Positions 29,938 to 40,285 are shown, counted from the first letter of the stretch. The stretch: 64,000 nt of DNA from Buchnera aphidicola (Aphis helianthi) (GCF_005083845.1 NZ_CP034894.1:248001-312000); one strand, 5' to 3'. Numbers and translations are program-made. The notes: a model not told the origin generated them from the letters alone.

Positions 29938-30531
29938 ATGATTAATAAAATAAAAAATACAAAAAATACAAAAAATGAAAAAAATATAATAAAAAATTCA
30001 GAAATTAATGAAATTAATGAAATTAATGAAATTAATGAAGATAAAGGTTTAATTGATATTCTAAAAAACGAAATAAAAATATCTGAAAAAAAAATAAATA
30101 CAATTATTTTAACACAAAATGAAGAAATTTTAAAAATAAAAAATCGATTAAATAGTGAGATTAAAAAATATAAACAATTTTCTTTAGAAAAATTAATTAC
30201 TGAATTTCTTCCAATTATAGATAACATCGAATGTGCTTTCAATTTAATACAACAAAAAAAAGAAAAAATATATGACAAAATTTTAAAAAATATCGAACAC
30301 ATTCTTTCTTTAATAAAGAGTATGTTTGATGAATTTAAAGTATCTAAGATAAATGATATAAAAGTTATATTTAATCCTGATATTCATGAAGCTATATCTA
30401 TCAGACATACTCAGGAAATTCAATCTAATTATATTATTGAAGTGATGCAATCCGGTTATATACTTTCTCATTCTCGTTTATTACGTCCAGCTATGGTTAT
30501 AGTATCAAAAAATATAGATAATAATGTCTAA
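29938..30531 (+). CDS. grpE: Nucleotide exchange factor GrpE
   Basis: GrpE releases ADP from DnaK. The start at 29938 has AAAGGA (29925-29930) seven bases upstream; the ATG at 29920 lies before this site and is unlikely. Residues 1 to about 40 are disordered, Asn/Lys/Glu-rich and contain four tandem Glu-Ile-Asn units; a long helix follows, then the C-terminal beta domain with FNPDIHEAIS, VMQSGYILSHSRLLRPAMVIVSK. 197 aa equals E. coli length but the sequence is diverged. Buchnera often has two grpE copies; whether a second exists elsewhere cannot be seen. Convergent with rnfH. Confidence 0.94.
   Translation: MINKIKNTKNTKNEKNIIKNSEINEINEINEINEDKGLIDILKNEIKISEKKINTIILTQNEEILKIKNRLNSEIKKYKQFSLEKLITEFLPIIDNIECAFNLIQQKKEKIYDKILKNIEHILSLIKSMFDEFKVSKINDIKVIFNPDIHEAISIRHTQEIQSNYIIEVMQSGYILSHSRLLRPAMVIVSKNIDNNV
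30001..30036 (+). repeat. Tandem 9-bp repeat inside grpE
   Basis: Four perfect copies of GAAATTAAT in a row, encoding Glu-Ile-Asn units in the disordered N-terminal tail of GrpE. The unit is a multiple of three, so copy-number change keeps the frame. A looser AAAAATAC repeat lies just before it. Confidence 0.9.
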
Positions 30532-30606
30532 AATAAAAAAATTAAAAATATTATTTTTACATTTATTAATAGTTAAAAAAATTAATTATTTGATTTGATT
30601 TATATT

Positions 30607-30900
30607 TTAGTTTTTAATATTTTTTAAAGAGTTATATTTATTTCTTCTTCTTTCTTTTGGATCTATTTTTAAATTTCGATAAATTTCAATTCTATCTCCA
30701 TGTTTTATTTGTTTGTTTAAATGAACTAATTTATTATAAATACCTACATTATTTTTATAAAAATTAAGATTTTGTACTGTATTATATAAATTTGATGCTA
30801 ATAAAGCATCTTTTACAGTTGAATTAGATTTTATGAAAATATTTTTAATATACTGTATTTCTGATAAAGCATAAATTATTGTTACTTGAATTGTTTTCAT
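30607..30900 (-). CDS. rnfH: RnfH family ubiquitin-like protein
   Basis: A 97-aa beta-grasp protein of the RnfH (YfjF) family; its biochemical role is not settled, though it is often linked to rnf operons. Family motifs: VTIYALSEIQYIKNI-like N-terminus, KNNVGIYNKLVHLN, GDRIEIYRNLKIDPKERRR. In E. coli ratA-rnfH is divergent from smpB; here rnfH is still divergent from smpB (117 bp) but ratA has gone. It is of note that apbE, which flavinylates Rnf subunits, is also kept in this window. Confidence 0.92.
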   Translation of the reverse strand: MKTIQVTIIYALSEIQYIKNIFIKSNSTVKDALLASNLYNTVQNLNFYKNNVGIYNKLVHLNKQIKHGDRIEIYRNLKIDPKERRRNKYNSLKNIKN

Positions 30901-31016
30901 ATTATTTAAATTTTTTTAATCTTATTAATATAAGAGGTATTAACATTTTTTTTTTTAAAAATCAATCTATATTAATTAAAAAATATTTAAATTAATTTTT
31001 TGGATTCTAACTAACT

Positions 31017-31505
31017 ATGTTAACTAAAAAAAAACATAATTTAAAATTATCTACTATTTACACTAATAAAAAAGCATACTACAACTATTTTATAGAAGAA
31101 ACTTTTCAATCAGGTTTAGTATTACAAGGATGGGAAATTAAGTCTATTAGAGAAGGCAAAATAAACATTTCTGAAAGTTATATTAGTAATCATTTACATG
31201 AAATGTATCTTTTTAATTCTATTATTCAACCTTTAAATACTACTTCTAATCATTTTCCTTGTGATCCTATAAGAAAAAGAAAATTGCTTTTACATAGAAA
31301 CGAAATAAATTACTTATCTATACAAAAAAATAAAATTGGTTACACCTTAATTACACTTTCCTTGTTTTGGAAAAAATCTTGGTGTAAATTAAATTTTGGA
31401 TTAGCTAAAGGTAAAAACAAAATAGATAAAAGAGAAGAAGACAAAAAAAATACATGGAAGAGAGAAAAATTAAATATACTTAAAAAAACTAAAATTATAT
31501 ATTAA
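31017..31505 (+). CDS. smpB: SsrA-binding protein SmpB
   Basis: SmpB partners tmRNA in trans-translation. The OB-fold core shows YFIEETFQSGLVLQGWEIKSIREGKINI, then CDPIRKRKLLLHRNEI and the C-terminal tail GLAKGKNKIDKREEDKK, which inserts in the mRNA channel. 162 aa against 160. In E. coli ssrA follows smpB; here tadA follows after 9 bp and no tmRNA is seen in this window, so ssrA must be elsewhere. Confidence 0.97.
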   Translation: MLTKKKHNLKLSTIYTNKKAYYNYFIEETFQSGLVLQGWEIKSIREGKINISESYISNHLHEMYLFNSIIQPLNTTSNHFPCDPIRKRKLLLHRNEINYLSIQKNKIGYTLITLSLFWKKSWCKLNFGLAKGKNKIDKREEDKKNTWKREKLNILKKTKIIY

Positions 31506-31514
31506 AAATATTTT

Positions 31515-31970
31515 ATGACAGATGATCAAGACAAATATTGGATGAAAATTGCTCTTAAATATGCATATCATGCTAAGAAAAAAGGAGAAATACCTATAGG
31601 AGCAATATTAGTTTTACAAGAAAAAATTATCGGAATAGGTTGGAATAGTTCTATTATTAAGAATGATCCAACTGCTCATGCTGAAATTGTTGCCTTACGT
31701 CAAGCTGGAAAAAATATAAAAAATTATAGATTAAAGAATACTACGTTATATGTTACATTAGAACCGTGTCTAATGTGTTTTGGAGCTATCATACATAGTC
31801 GTATTTCGAGATTAGTATTTGGAGCTAGTGATAAAAAAGATAAAAAATATCTTTTTAAAAATATTTTTTTAGAACTACAAAAAAAAAATAAATTAAAAAT
31901 TCAAAAAAATATTATGGAATATCAATGTTCTCAAATATTAATTAATTTTTTTAAAAATAAAAGAAAATAA
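31515..31970 (+). CDS. tadA: tRNA-specific adenosine deaminase
   Basis: TadA makes inosine at position 34 of tRNA-Arg(ACG). The zinc site is complete: HAEI with catalytic Glu (about 57-60) and EPCLMCFGA with two Cys; also [10 protein letters not shown] at the N-terminus and [15 protein letters not shown]. 151 aa, slightly shorter than E. coli (167). It follows smpB by 9 bp and converges on acpS with 14 bp between. An intact in-frame A10 tract lies at 31879-31888. Confidence 0.95.
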   Translation: MTDDQDKYWMKIALKYAYHAKKKGEIPIGAILVLQEKIIGIGWNSSIIKNDPTAHAEIVALRQAGKNIKNYRLKNTTLYVTLEPCLMCFGAIIHSRISRLVFGASDKKDKKYLFKNIFLELQKKNKLKIQKNIMEYQCSQILINFFKNKRK

Positions 31971-31984
31971 TTTATATAAACTAA

Positions 31985-32365
31985 TTATTTTTCTAAAATA
32001 ACTATAGCATGCGCATATAATTTTTGATCAGTTATACTAACATGTACAGCTGTACATTTCATTTCTTTATATTTTTTAAAAGCACAATCTAAAAAACGCA
32101 ATTTTGGTTTTCCTAAAGAATTATTATATAATTCCAACTGATTAAAAGTTATTCCATAATTAATCCCTGTTCCCAATGCTTTAGAAGCTGCTTCTTTAGC
32201 TGCAAATTTTTTAGCAATAAAATTAATTTTATTTCTAGATATCATGTATTCTTTCCACTCTTGTTTTGATAAAATTCTTTTAGCTAATTTGTTTCCAAAA
32301 TATAAAATATTTTTTTTAATACGTTCAATTTCAATAATATCTGTTCCTATACCTATAATAGACAT
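31985..32365 (-). CDS. acpS: Holo-[acyl-carrier-protein] synthase
   Basis: AcpS attaches 4'-phosphopantetheine to acyl carrier protein. GIGTDIIEIERIKK near the N-terminus carries the metal-binding Asp and KFAAKEAASKALGTGI the catalytic Glu/Lys; 126 aa equals E. coli. AGGA precedes the ATG. In E. coli the order is era-recO-pdxJ-acpS; here recO and pdxJ are gone and acpS lies 109 bp after era. Confidence 0.96.
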   Translation of the reverse strand: MSIIGIGTDIIEIERIKKNILYFGNKLAKRILSKQEWKEYMISRNKINFIAKKFAAKEAASKALGTGINYGITFNQLELYNNSLGKPKLRFLDCAFKKYKEMKCTAVHVSITDQKLYAHAIVILEK

Positions 32366-32474
32366 TAATTATATTCCTATAAGTATTTTATTAAAAATAC
32401 AATTTTATTTTTAAAATTAGTTAAAATATTTTAAGTATTTTAACTAATTTTAAAAAATAAAGTTATTTTTAATA

Positions 32475-33299
32475 TTATTTAATCTTTTCTATCACCCAGA
32501 TTAACAAATAAACTTTTTTATTAATTTCTTTTTCAATATAATATCTAGATAACATACTAATTTTTTTGATTATTTCTCCATGAGAGCCAATAACAATTTT
32601 TTTTTGTCTTTTATTTTTTACATAAATAATTGCATTAATATGCAATTTTTTAAATTTATATTCAATTGATTCAATTTTTACTGTTAGTATTGATGGCAAT
32701 TCATCTCTTAAGAATAATATTAATTGTTTACGAATAATTTCAGATATTGAAAAATAAAAAGAGTTTGTTGTAATATGAGTTTTTGGAAAAATATGTTGAT
32801 TTTTTGGTAAATATTTTTCTACAATTTTTTCTAATAAAATAATATTGCTTCTTTTTTTTACTGAAACAGGAATAATTTCTGTTGCATTAGTTTTTTTAAA
32901 AAGTATATCAATATATGATAAAATATTATTTTTATTAATTAATTTATCTATTTTATTAATTGTATAAATTATTGGAATATTCATTTGTTTTATTTGATTA
33001 AAAATAATTTCATCTTCTTTTTTCCATATATTTCGATCCATAAGAAATATAATTAAATTTGTATTTTTTATTATTTGTAAAGTTTTTATATCATAACAAT
33101 GAACTCCAGGCGTATCTATATAAATAGATTGATAATTTTCATTTGTTTTAATACCTGTAATATTACTTTGTGTTGTGTTCTTTTTTTTTGATGTAATAGA
33201 AATATTTTTTTTAACTATTTCATTGATTAAAGTTGATTTACCAACGTTTGGTCTTCCAACAATCGCTATATATCCACAATATTTTTCTTTTTTATTCAC
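32475..33299 (-). CDS. era: GTPase Era (C-terminally shortened)
   Basis: Era is a GTPase plus KH protein that binds the 3' end of 16S rRNA during 30S maturation. G1 is [10 protein letters not shown]3 DTPGVH and G4 NKID; G5 is PVSVKK instead of the usual SAx. The KH loop [10 protein letters not shown] is present. The GTG start overlaps the rnc stop (GTGA). At 274 aa it is 27 shorter than E. coli: about nine residues are missing after DTPG (switch II side) and the last 18-19 residues after LIWVIEKIK are absent. Confidence 0.95.
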   Translation of the reverse strand: MNKKEKYCGYIAIVGRPNVGKSTLINEIVKKNISITSKKKNTTQSNITGIKTNENYQSIYIDTPGVHCYDIKTLQIIKNTNLIIFLMDRNIWKKEDEIIFNQIKQMNIPIIYTINKIDKLINKNNILSYIDILFKKTNATEIIPVSVKKRSNIILLEKIVEKYLPKNQHIFPKTHITTNSFYFSISEIIRKQLILFLRDELPSILTVKIESIEYKFKKLHINAIIYVKNKRQKKIVIGSHGEIIKKISMLSRYYIEKEINKKVYLLIWVIEKIK

Positions 33300-33976
33300 T
33301 CTACACCTAATTGAATTAATGCTTTTTTAGCTGCATCTTGTTCGGCTTTTCGTCTACTTGTTCCTTTACCAATAAACAATTTGGAATTTATACTTATTTC
33401 GCAATGAATAGTAAATAATTGATTATGGGCTTCTCCGCATATCTTTACTATAAAATAAGTAGGTAATGATAAATGTTTAGATTGTAAATATTCTTGTAGT
33501 CTTGTTTTTGGATCTTTTTGTGTATCTCCCGGACTTATTTTTTCTAAACGTTTTTCATACCATTTAAGTATTAATTCTTCTACTGTTTTAATATTGCTAT
33601 CTAAATAAATACTTCCAATTAAAGCTTCTACAGTATTTGCTAAAATAGATTCACGACGAAAACCACCACTTTTTAATTCTCCTTGACCTAATTGTAAATA
33701 TTCTCCTAAATCAAATTCATACGCTATTTCTGCTAATGTATTTCCTCGTACTAAAGTCGCTCTCATACGACTCATATCTCCTTCATCAATAGACGGAAAA
33801 TGTTGATATAAAGCGTTAGCAATTACGAAACTTAATATAGAATCTCCTAAAAATTCAAGTCTTTCATTATGATTACTACTTGCACTACGATGTGTAAGTG
33901 CTTGTTTTAATAAATCTTTATGAGTAAAAGTATATCCTAATACTTCCTGTATTTTATTTGTTACGATGTGGTTCAT
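33296..33976 (-). CDS. rnc: Ribonuclease III
   Basis: RNase III cuts double-stranded RNA, including the 16S precursor stem seen around 24651/26331. The catalytic signature [17 protein letters not shown] and the second acidic cluster ([14 protein letters not shown]) lie in the N-terminal domain; the C-terminal dsRNA-binding domain ends [22 protein letters not shown]. 226 aa, same as E. coli. It sits between lepB and era in the lepA operon and overlaps era by 4 bp. Confidence 0.97.
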   Translation of the reverse strand: MNHIVTNKIQEVLGYTFTHKDLLKQALTHRSASSNHNERLEFLGDSILSFVIANALYQHFPSIDEGDMSRMRATLVRGNTLAEIAYEFDLGEYLQLGQGELKSGGFRRESILANTVEALIGSIYLDSNIKTVEELILKWYEKRLEKISPGDTQKDPKTRLQEYLQSKHLSLPTYFIVKICGEAHNQLFTIHCEISINSKLFIGKGTSRRKAEQDAAKKALIQLGVE

Positions 33977-34083
33977 GTTATACCAATTTCAATGCTATTT
34001 TAATTGATTTGTATATATAACAGGAAAAATAGTAAAATTTGATAGAATTAGAAAAATATTTTAAAATTCATATATAATTTATT

Positions 34084-35018
34084 TTAATATATTTTATTTC
34101 CAATTCTATTAATACGTATACCTGTTGGCCATTCATTTTCTTGTTTTTCAAAACTCATCCATATTATTAAAGCTTTTCCTAAAATATTTTCTTCTGGTAC
34201 AAATCCCCAATAACGACTATCTAAACTGTTATCACGATTATCTCCCATCACAAAATACTTATTTTTTGGTATTATCCAAGTGAATTTAGGTAAATTGTCT
34301 TGTTGATAATAATCGTCTATTGAATTTTTAACTTCATCTAATAATAATATATTATGTCTAAAATTATTAATATTTTCTTCTATCTTTTTAAAGTAAATAG
34401 AATTATAAGTGTTTTCTTTTTTTAGATTATTTTCTGGGAACAGATATATTTTTTGAATAAATTTAGTAAACTGTTTATTTGAATAATTAATAGGTAATTG
34501 ATTTTTACAATTATGTGTATTTATATAATTAACACAAATTTTAATGTGTTTATTATATATATTGTATTCAATTTTATCTCCTGGTATTCCTATTATACGT
34601 TTAATATAATTTATATTAGATTCTATAGGATGCTTAAAAACTATAACATCTCCGCGTTGTGGATATTTATTATTTATTAAAGTTTTATTTGTAATCGGTT
34701 CTTTAATACCATACGCAAATTTTTCTACTAAAATGAAATCTCCTATTAATAGTGTTGGCATCATTGAGCCTGAAGGAATTTGAAAAGGTTCATATATAAA
34801 AGAACGTATTATAAAAACGACAAAAAACATTGGGAATAACGATGATATATTTTGAAAAATATTATTTTGATTGTGAAAAAATATTTTATTTGTTATAAAG
34901 TTTTTATTTTTTTTTTATTTAAGAAATAATTTGTCATTAATTGTATACGAATAAAAATCCAAAAAAAACCAGTAAATAATGTACTACATATTAAAAATAT
35001 AGTTAATATATTAGGCAT
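34084..35018 (-). CDS. lepB: Signal peptidase I, reading frame broken at an A10 tract
   Basis: LepB removes signal peptides at the inner membrane. The ATG at 35018, 13 bp after lepA, opens MPNILTIFLICSTLFTGFFW, which matches the first membrane segment of E. coli LepB, but this frame stops after 41 codons. The rest lies one frame away from the A10 run at 34907-34916: SSLFPMFFVVFIIRSFIYEP (second membrane segment), then IPSGSMMPTLLIGD with the catalytic Ser, YIKRIIGIPGDK with the catalytic Lys and MGDNRDNSLDSRYWGFVP. One extra A (or two fewer) restores a 311-aa protein. The longest open part is 34084-34830 (248 aa). Transcript slippage could supply full-length product; otherwise an internal ATG at 34830, without a clear ribosome site, would have to be used. 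Confidence 0.9.
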
Positions 35019-35031
35019 TTTTATCTCTTTT

Positions 35032-36822
35032 TTAATTATTAATATTTAAAATAGTAAGAAATGCTGATTTTGGCATATTTACATTACCTATTTTTTTCAT
35101 TCTTTTTTTACCGTCTTTTTGTTTTTTTAATAATTTCTTTTTTCTACTAATATCACCACCATAGCATTTAGCTAGTACATTTTTTCGTAACTGTTTAATT
35201 GTTGCTCGAGCAATAATAACATTATTAATAGTCGCTTGAATACTAATATCAAATTGATGTCTAGGTATTAGTATTTTCATTTTTTCAACTATTTCACGAG
35301 CTCGATATCGTGCGTTTTTATAATATGAAAGAGTAGTTAATGCATCAACTCGTTCTGAATTAATTAATATATCTATTCGAACTATTTTAACTGATTGAAA
35401 ATATTTAAAATCATATTCTAATGAAGCATATCCACTAGAAATTGATTTTAATTCATCAAAAAAATTTAAAACAACTTCACTCATTGGAATGTGATATTTT
35501 AAAGATACTTGATTTTCATGATAAACCAAATCAATCTGTATTCCTCTTTTTTTAATACATAGTTTCATTACTGAACCAAGAAATTTCGGGGGTAATAAAA
35601 TATTACATTCAGCAATGGGTTCTTGAATATTTTTAATTGTATTAATAACAGGAAAATTTGAAGGACTATCTAAAGAAATTTTTTTTCCATTAATTAATTC
35701 AATTTGATAAATGACAGTTGGTGCTGTTGAAATTAAATCAATAGAATATTCTCTTTCTAATCGTGCTTGTACAATTTCCATATGTAACAAACCTAAAAAT
35801 CCACATCTAAAACCAAATCCAAGAGCATTAGAACTTTCTGGCTCAAAAAACAAAGATGAATCATTTAAACTTAATTTTTCTAAAGCATCTCTAAATGTTG
35901 CATATTGATCTGATGTCGAAGGAAATAGACCTGCATAAATTTGAGGTTTTATTTTTTTAAATCCAGTCAATATTGTGTTTGATGGATTATTATAGTTAGT
36001 TAAGGTATCTCCTACTGGAGCAGCTGAAACATTTTTAATACCACATATAATCCAACCTACTTCACCACATTTTAATTGTTGTCTATTGACTTTTTTAGGA
36101 GTAAAAATACCTAATTGATCAACAAAATACGTTTTTCCAGTACTCATTACTTGTATTTTATCTTTTTTAGATATTAATCCATTTTTAACTCTTATTAAAG
36201 ATACTACACCTAAATAGTTATCGAACCATGAATCAATGATAAGAGCTTGTAATGGAGCTTTTACATTTCCATAAGGATGAGGTATACAAGTAATAATTTT
36301 ATCAATCAGTTCTTCAATACCTTCACCAGTTTTTGCTGAACATTTAATAGCATTACATGAAGAAATTCCAATAATATCTTCAATTTCTTTTTTAACTCGT
36401 TCTATATTCGAGCTAGGTAAATCAATTTTATTTAAAACTGGTAATATTGATAAATTCATTTCTAAAGCAGTATAACAATTAGCCAATGTTTGAGCTTCAA
36501 CACCTTGAGTTGAATCAATCACTAATAATGCACCTTCACAAGCTGCCAAAGATCTAGATACCTCATAAGAAAAATTTACATGACCAGGAGTATCAATAAA
36601 ATTTAATTGAAAAATATTTCCTTTTTTATCTTTGTAATCAATCATAACACTTTGTGCTTTAATTGTAATTCCTCTTTCTTTTTCTAAATCCATGGAATCT
36701 AAAACTTGATTAGACATTTCTCTCGCAGATAATCCACCACATGTTTGAATTAAACGATCTGACAAAGTTGATTTACCATGATCAATATGAGCGATAATAG
36801 AAAAATTTCTTATATTTTTCAT
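35032..36822 (-). CDS. lepA: Elongation factor 4 (LepA)
   Basis: A translational GTPase that back-translocates stalled ribosomes and helps 30S assembly. G1 AHIDHGKST is at residue 10, then G3 DTPGH, G4 NKIDLP; EF-G-like domains II and III follow and the C-terminal domain has [24 protein letters not shown]. 596 aa against 599. It is the first gene of lepA-lepB-rnc-era. The 257-bp gap to divergent mnmA shows only AT-rich sequence without a feature I can name. Confidence 0.97.
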   Translation of the reverse strand: MKNIRNFSIIAHIDHGKSTLSDRLIQTCGGLSAREMSNQVLDSMDLEKERGITIKAQSVMIDYKDKKGNIFQLNFIDTPGHVNFSYEVSRSLAACEGALLVIDSTQGVEAQTLANCYTALEMNLSILPVLNKIDLPSSNIERVKKEIEDIIGISSCNAIKCSAKTGEGIEELIDKIITCIPHPYGNVKAPLQALIIDSWFDNYLGVVSLIRVKNGLISKKDKIQVMSTGKTYFVDQLGIFTPKKVNRQQLKCGEVGWIICGIKNVSAAPVGDTLTNYNNPSNTILTGFKKIKPQIYAGLFPSTSDQYATFRDALEKLSLNDSSLFFEPESSNALGFGFRCGFLGLLHMEIVQARLEREYSIDLISTAPTVIYQIELINGKKISLDSPSNFPVINTIKNIQEPIAECNILLPPKFLGSVMKLCIKKRGIQIDLVYHENQVSLKYHIPMSEVVLNFFDELKSISSGYASLEYDFKYFQSVKIVRIDILINSERVDALTTLSYYKNARYRAREIVEKMKILIPRHQFDISIQATINNVIIARATIKQLRKNVLAKCYGGDISRKKKLLKKQKDGKKRMKKIGNVNMPKSAFLTILNINN

Positions 36823-37079
36823 TTTTTTTATTTAACTTATTTAAATTAATTAAATATATTTAATTTTAATTAGATTTTAATTTAAAATTTATTTTATATT
36901 AATATTTTTTAAAAGTATAAATATTTAATATATTTCTTATTTTTGTTTTTTTAATATACTATATTCTAATTATATTAATCAGATTATATTTAAAAATATT
37001 TTAAAAATTAAATGTAAATTATATGTTGATTTTTTATTAAACATAATATTTTCTTTAACAAAAATACGATACTATTTTT

Positions 37080-38180
37080 ATGATAAAAAAGAAAAAAGTT
37101 ATAATTGCTATGTCCGGAGGTGTTGATTCATCTGTTGCTGCATGGCTTTTAAAAAAAAATAATTATTTAGTAGAAGGTTTATTCATGAAAAATTGGGAGG
37201 AAGAGGATAAAGAAGATTACTGCCATTCAAAAAAAGATTTACATGATACTGAAAATGTTTGTAAAAAATTAGATATTTACCTTCATAAAATAAATTTTTC
37301 TCAAGAGTATTGGGATAAAGTTTTTACACATTTTTTAAATGAATATAATAAAGGTAATACTCCAAATCCTGATATATTATGTAATAAAGAAATTAAATTT
37401 AAATTATTTTTAAATTATGCTATTAAACAACTTAAAGCAAATTATATTGCTACTGGTCATTATGCTCGAATTTTAAAAGAAAATGGAATTAATTATCTTT
37501 TAAAAGGAATAGATTATAAAAAAGATCAAAGTTATTTTTTATACACTTTACAAGATTATCAATTAAAAAAAATTTTATTTCCTATTGGTACATTTAAAAA
37601 AAATCAAATTAGAATAATTGCAAGAAAAATAGGCTTAAAAGTTGCAGATAAAAAAGATTCTACTGGTATTTGTTTTATAGGTCCAAAAAACATAAATAGT
37701 TTTCTTTCTCGTTATCTTAAAGAAAAAAAAGGTAACATAAGAACAATTAATGGAGAAATTATTGGAAAACATAGTGGTTTGTTTTATTATACATTAGGAC
37801 AACGTAAAGGTTTAAAAATTGGAGGAATGAAAGAAACATATAATATGCCATGGTATGTAGTTGAAAAAAATATACAAACAAACTCATTAATTGTTGCACA
37901 AGGATCAAATAATCCATATTTAATGTCAATAGGTTTAATAGCTGAAAAAATAAATTGGATAAACAATATTAAATTTAAGTTACCTTTTTCTTGTAAAATT
38001 AAAATAAGATATCGTCAAAATGATATTTCTTGTAGTATAAAATATATAGACAATTTATATATTAAAGTTTTATTTGACATTCCTACTATTGCAGTTACAC
38101 CAGGACAATCAGTAGTTTTTTATTTATCTGATGTTTGTATTGGTGGAGGAATTATTAAATATAAATTACCATTACTTTAA
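37080..38180 (+). CDS. mnmA: tRNA-specific 2-thiouridylase MnmA
   Basis: MnmA (TrmU) makes 2-thiouridine at U34 of tRNA-Lys/Glu/Gln. The PP-loop MSGGVDSSVAAWLL is at the N-terminus; the two catalytic cysteines lie in PNPDILCNKEIKF and STGICFIGPKN. 366 aa against 368. In E. coli hflD separates mnmA from purB; here purB follows directly after 82 bp. Confidence 0.97.
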   Translation: MIKKKKVIIAMSGGVDSSVAAWLLKKNNYLVEGLFMKNWEEEDKEDYCHSKKDLHDTENVCKKLDIYLHKINFSQEYWDKVFTHFLNEYNKGNTPNPDILCNKEIKFKLFLNYAIKQLKANYIATGHYARILKENGINYLLKGIDYKKDQSYFLYTLQDYQLKKILFPIGTFKKNQIRIIARKIGLKVADKKDSTGICFIGPKNINSFLSRYLKEKKGNIRTINGEIIGKHSGLFYYTLGQRKGLKIGGMKETYNMPWYVVEKNIQTNSLIVAQGSNNPYLMSIGLIAEKINWINNIKFKLPFSCKIKIRYRQNDISCSIKYIDNLYIKVLFDIPTIAVTPGQSVVFYLSDVCIGGGIIKYKLPLL

Positions 38181-38262
38181 TTTTTTATATTTTTAAATAA
38201 ATTTATAATCATAATTAATTTTTAATAATTGTAAATTATTCAACTTAAATATAGGAGTTAAT

Positions 38263-39636
38263 ATGGAATTAAATTTATTAACAGCTATTTCTCCAATTGA
38301 CGGAAGATATTTTAAATTGACTAAATCCTTGAGATATATATTTAGTGAATTTAGTTTTTTAAAATATCGTCTTCAAGTAGAAATTTTATGGTTTAAAAAA
38401 ATAATAAGCATGCATAAAATATTAAAAATTCAAAATATAGAAAATGAAGATATATTATTTATTGATGATATTTTAAAAAATTTTACTATAAAAGATGCAA
38501 TGTATATTAAAAAAATAGAAAAAAAAATCAATCATGATGTTAAAGCATTAGAATATTTTTTAAAAAATAAATTTTCTCAATCAAAAAAATTATCGTTAAT
38601 ATCAGAATTAATACATTTCTCATGTACTTCAGAAGATATTAATAATGTCGCTTATGCTTTAATGATAAAAGATGCACGTGATCAAATTTTATTACCTTTA
38701 TGGTCTGAAATCATTGATTTTCTGAAAAAATATTCTATTCAATATAAAAATAATTCTTTATTATCTATGACTCATGGACAACCGGCCACACCTTCTACTA
38801 TGGGGAAAGAAATATTAAATTTTTATTACAGAATAAAACGTCAATTTTTTAAGTTAAAAGAAATAGAAATATTAGCAAAATTTAATGGAACTACCGGTAA
38901 TTATAATGCACATTTAATAGCATATCCAAATGTTAATTGGCATATAATTAGCAAAGAATTTATAACATCATTAAATCTTGTTTGGAATCCGTGTACAACA
39001 CAAATTGAACCACATGATTATATTGCAGAACTATTTAGCTGTATATCTCTTTTTAACACTATATTAATTGATTTTAATCGTGATATTTGGGGTTATATTT
39101 CTCTTAATTATTTTAAGCAAATCTCAGTTGATCATGAAATAGGTTCTTCTATAATGCCTCATAAAATAAATCCTATTGACTTTGAAAATTCTGAAGGTAA
39201 TTTAGGATTATCAAATGCTATAATGAATCATATGATAAATAAATTACCAATTTCTAGATGGCAACGTGATTTAAGTGATTCTACAGTTTTAAGAAATATA
39301 GGGGTAGCATTATCTTATTCAATAATTGCATATAATTCAATCTTAAATGGTTTAAAAAAGTTAAAAATTAATACTTATCAACTTTTAAAGAATTTAAATA
39401 ATAATTGGTCGATTCTAGCTGAAGCCATTCAAACTGTTATGAGACGATATAATATTAATAATTCTTATGAACAATTAAAAAAATTCACTCGAGGAAAAGA
39501 AATAAATAAAGTTGATATACATCAATTTATATCTAACTTAAATATTCCAGAAATAGAAAAAGAACGTTTAAAAAAAATAACTCCAATAAATTATATTGGA
39601 TCTGCAGTGCAGATTATAGACGAAGAAACTAAATAA
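38263..39636 (+). CDS. purB: Adenylosuccinate lyase
   Basis: PurB cleaves SAICAR and adenylosuccinate in purine synthesis. The fumarase-superfamily signature GSSIMPHKINPIDFENSEGN (about 293-312) contains the catalytic flexible loop Ser; TSEDINNVAYALM and THGQPATPSTMG are the other active-site segments. 457 aa against 456. AGGAG is placed 7 bases before the ATG. Confidence 0.97.
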   Translation: MELNLLTAISPIDGRYFKLTKSLRYIFSEFSFLKYRLQVEILWFKKIISMHKILKIQNIENEDILFIDDILKNFTIKDAMYIKKIEKKINHDVKALEYFLKNKFSQSKKLSLISELIHFSCTSEDINNVAYALMIKDARDQILLPLWSEIIDFLKKYSIQYKNNSLLSMTHGQPATPSTMGKEILNFYYRIKRQFFKLKEIEILAKFNGTTGNYNAHLIAYPNVNWHIISKEFITSLNLVWNPCTTQIEPHDYIAELFSCISLFNTILIDFNRDIWGYISLNYFKQISVDHEIGSSIMPHKINPIDFENSEGNLGLSNAIMNHMINKLPISRWQRDLSDSTVLRNIGVALSYSIIAYNSILNGLKKLKINTYQLLKNLNNNWSILAEAIQTVMRRYNINNSYEQLKKFTRGKEINKVDIHQFISNLNIPEIEKERLKKITPINYIGSAVQIIDEETK

Positions 39637-39673
39637 ATATATTTTAAAATTTATTTGTTAAGGAGTTTTTCTT

Positions 39674-40285
39674 GTGACATTAAAAGCTCTGATTTTTTCA
39701 ATTATTTTTGTTTTAGGTTGTAATAAGTCTTTAATAATAAAAAAAACATTTTCTTTAAATAAAAAACAAATCGAAAAAACAATTGATCATTGGCATTATT
39801 TTATTAAACATGCATCAAATAAATATGATGTTGATGAAAAATTAATTAAATCTATTATATACGTTGAATCTTCTGGAAATCCTTTCGCTAAGAGTAGTTC
39901 TAATGCAATTGGATTAATGCAAATTAAAGCATCTGCAGCTGGTTTAGATATATATCGATTAAATGGTAAACAAGGTCAACCATCATTAGCAGAACTATAT
40001 AATCCTAGAATTAATATTAATATTGGAACTTCATATATTAGTTTATTACAAAAAAAAAATTTATTTGGTATTAAAAATAAAGAAATCATGCGATATGCAA
40101 CTATTGTTTCTTATGTTAACGGAGCAAATGCATTATTAAAAATGTTTTCTAAAGATAAAAATACAGCTATCAAAATTATAAATACTATGACAATAAATAC
40201 ATTTTTTAAAAATATGAAAAAACACCCTTCTAAACAAGCATCAAATTATTTAGAAAAAGTCATAAAAATTTATAAATTAATTTAG
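39674..40285 (+). CDS. emtA: Membrane-bound lytic murein endotransglycosylase
   Basis: EmtA (MltE) cuts glycan strands of peptidoglycan. A GTG start with AAGGAG upstream gives a short lipoprotein signal ending FVLGC (Cys16), a good lipobox. The SLT fold shows the catalytic Glu in IIYVESSGNPFA, then SSNAIGLMQIKASAAGLDIYR and the segment VVSYVNGA-like ATIVSYVNGANALL. 203 aa, as E. coli. A single lytic enzyme of this kind fits the thin wall of the symbiont and possibly flagellar basal-body insertion. Confidence 0.93.
   Translation: MTLKALIFSIIFVLGCNKSLIIKKTFSLNKKQIEKTIDHWHYFIKHASNKYDVDEKLIKSIIYVESSGNPFAKSSSNAIGLMQIKASAAGLDIYRLNGKQGQPSLAELYNPRININIGTSYISLLQKKNLFGIKNKEIMRYATIVSYVNGANALLKMFSKDKNTAIKIINTMTINTFFKNMKKHPSKQASNYLEKVIKIYKLI

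Noticed and set aside
30001-30036. Tandem repeat as a possible CRISPR or mobile element trace
   Set aside because: Nine-bp units with no spacers, in the coding frame of grpE; it is a coding microsatellite.
31506-31514. Expected tmRNA (ssrA) after smpB
   Set aside because: Only nine bases separate smpB and tadA, and no tmRNA ends are seen anywhere in the window.
36823-37079. 257-bp gap between lepA and mnmA as a possible hidden RNA gene
   Set aside because: Only AT-rich sequence with no tRNA-like fold, GC-rich stem or T-tract hairpin that I could see.
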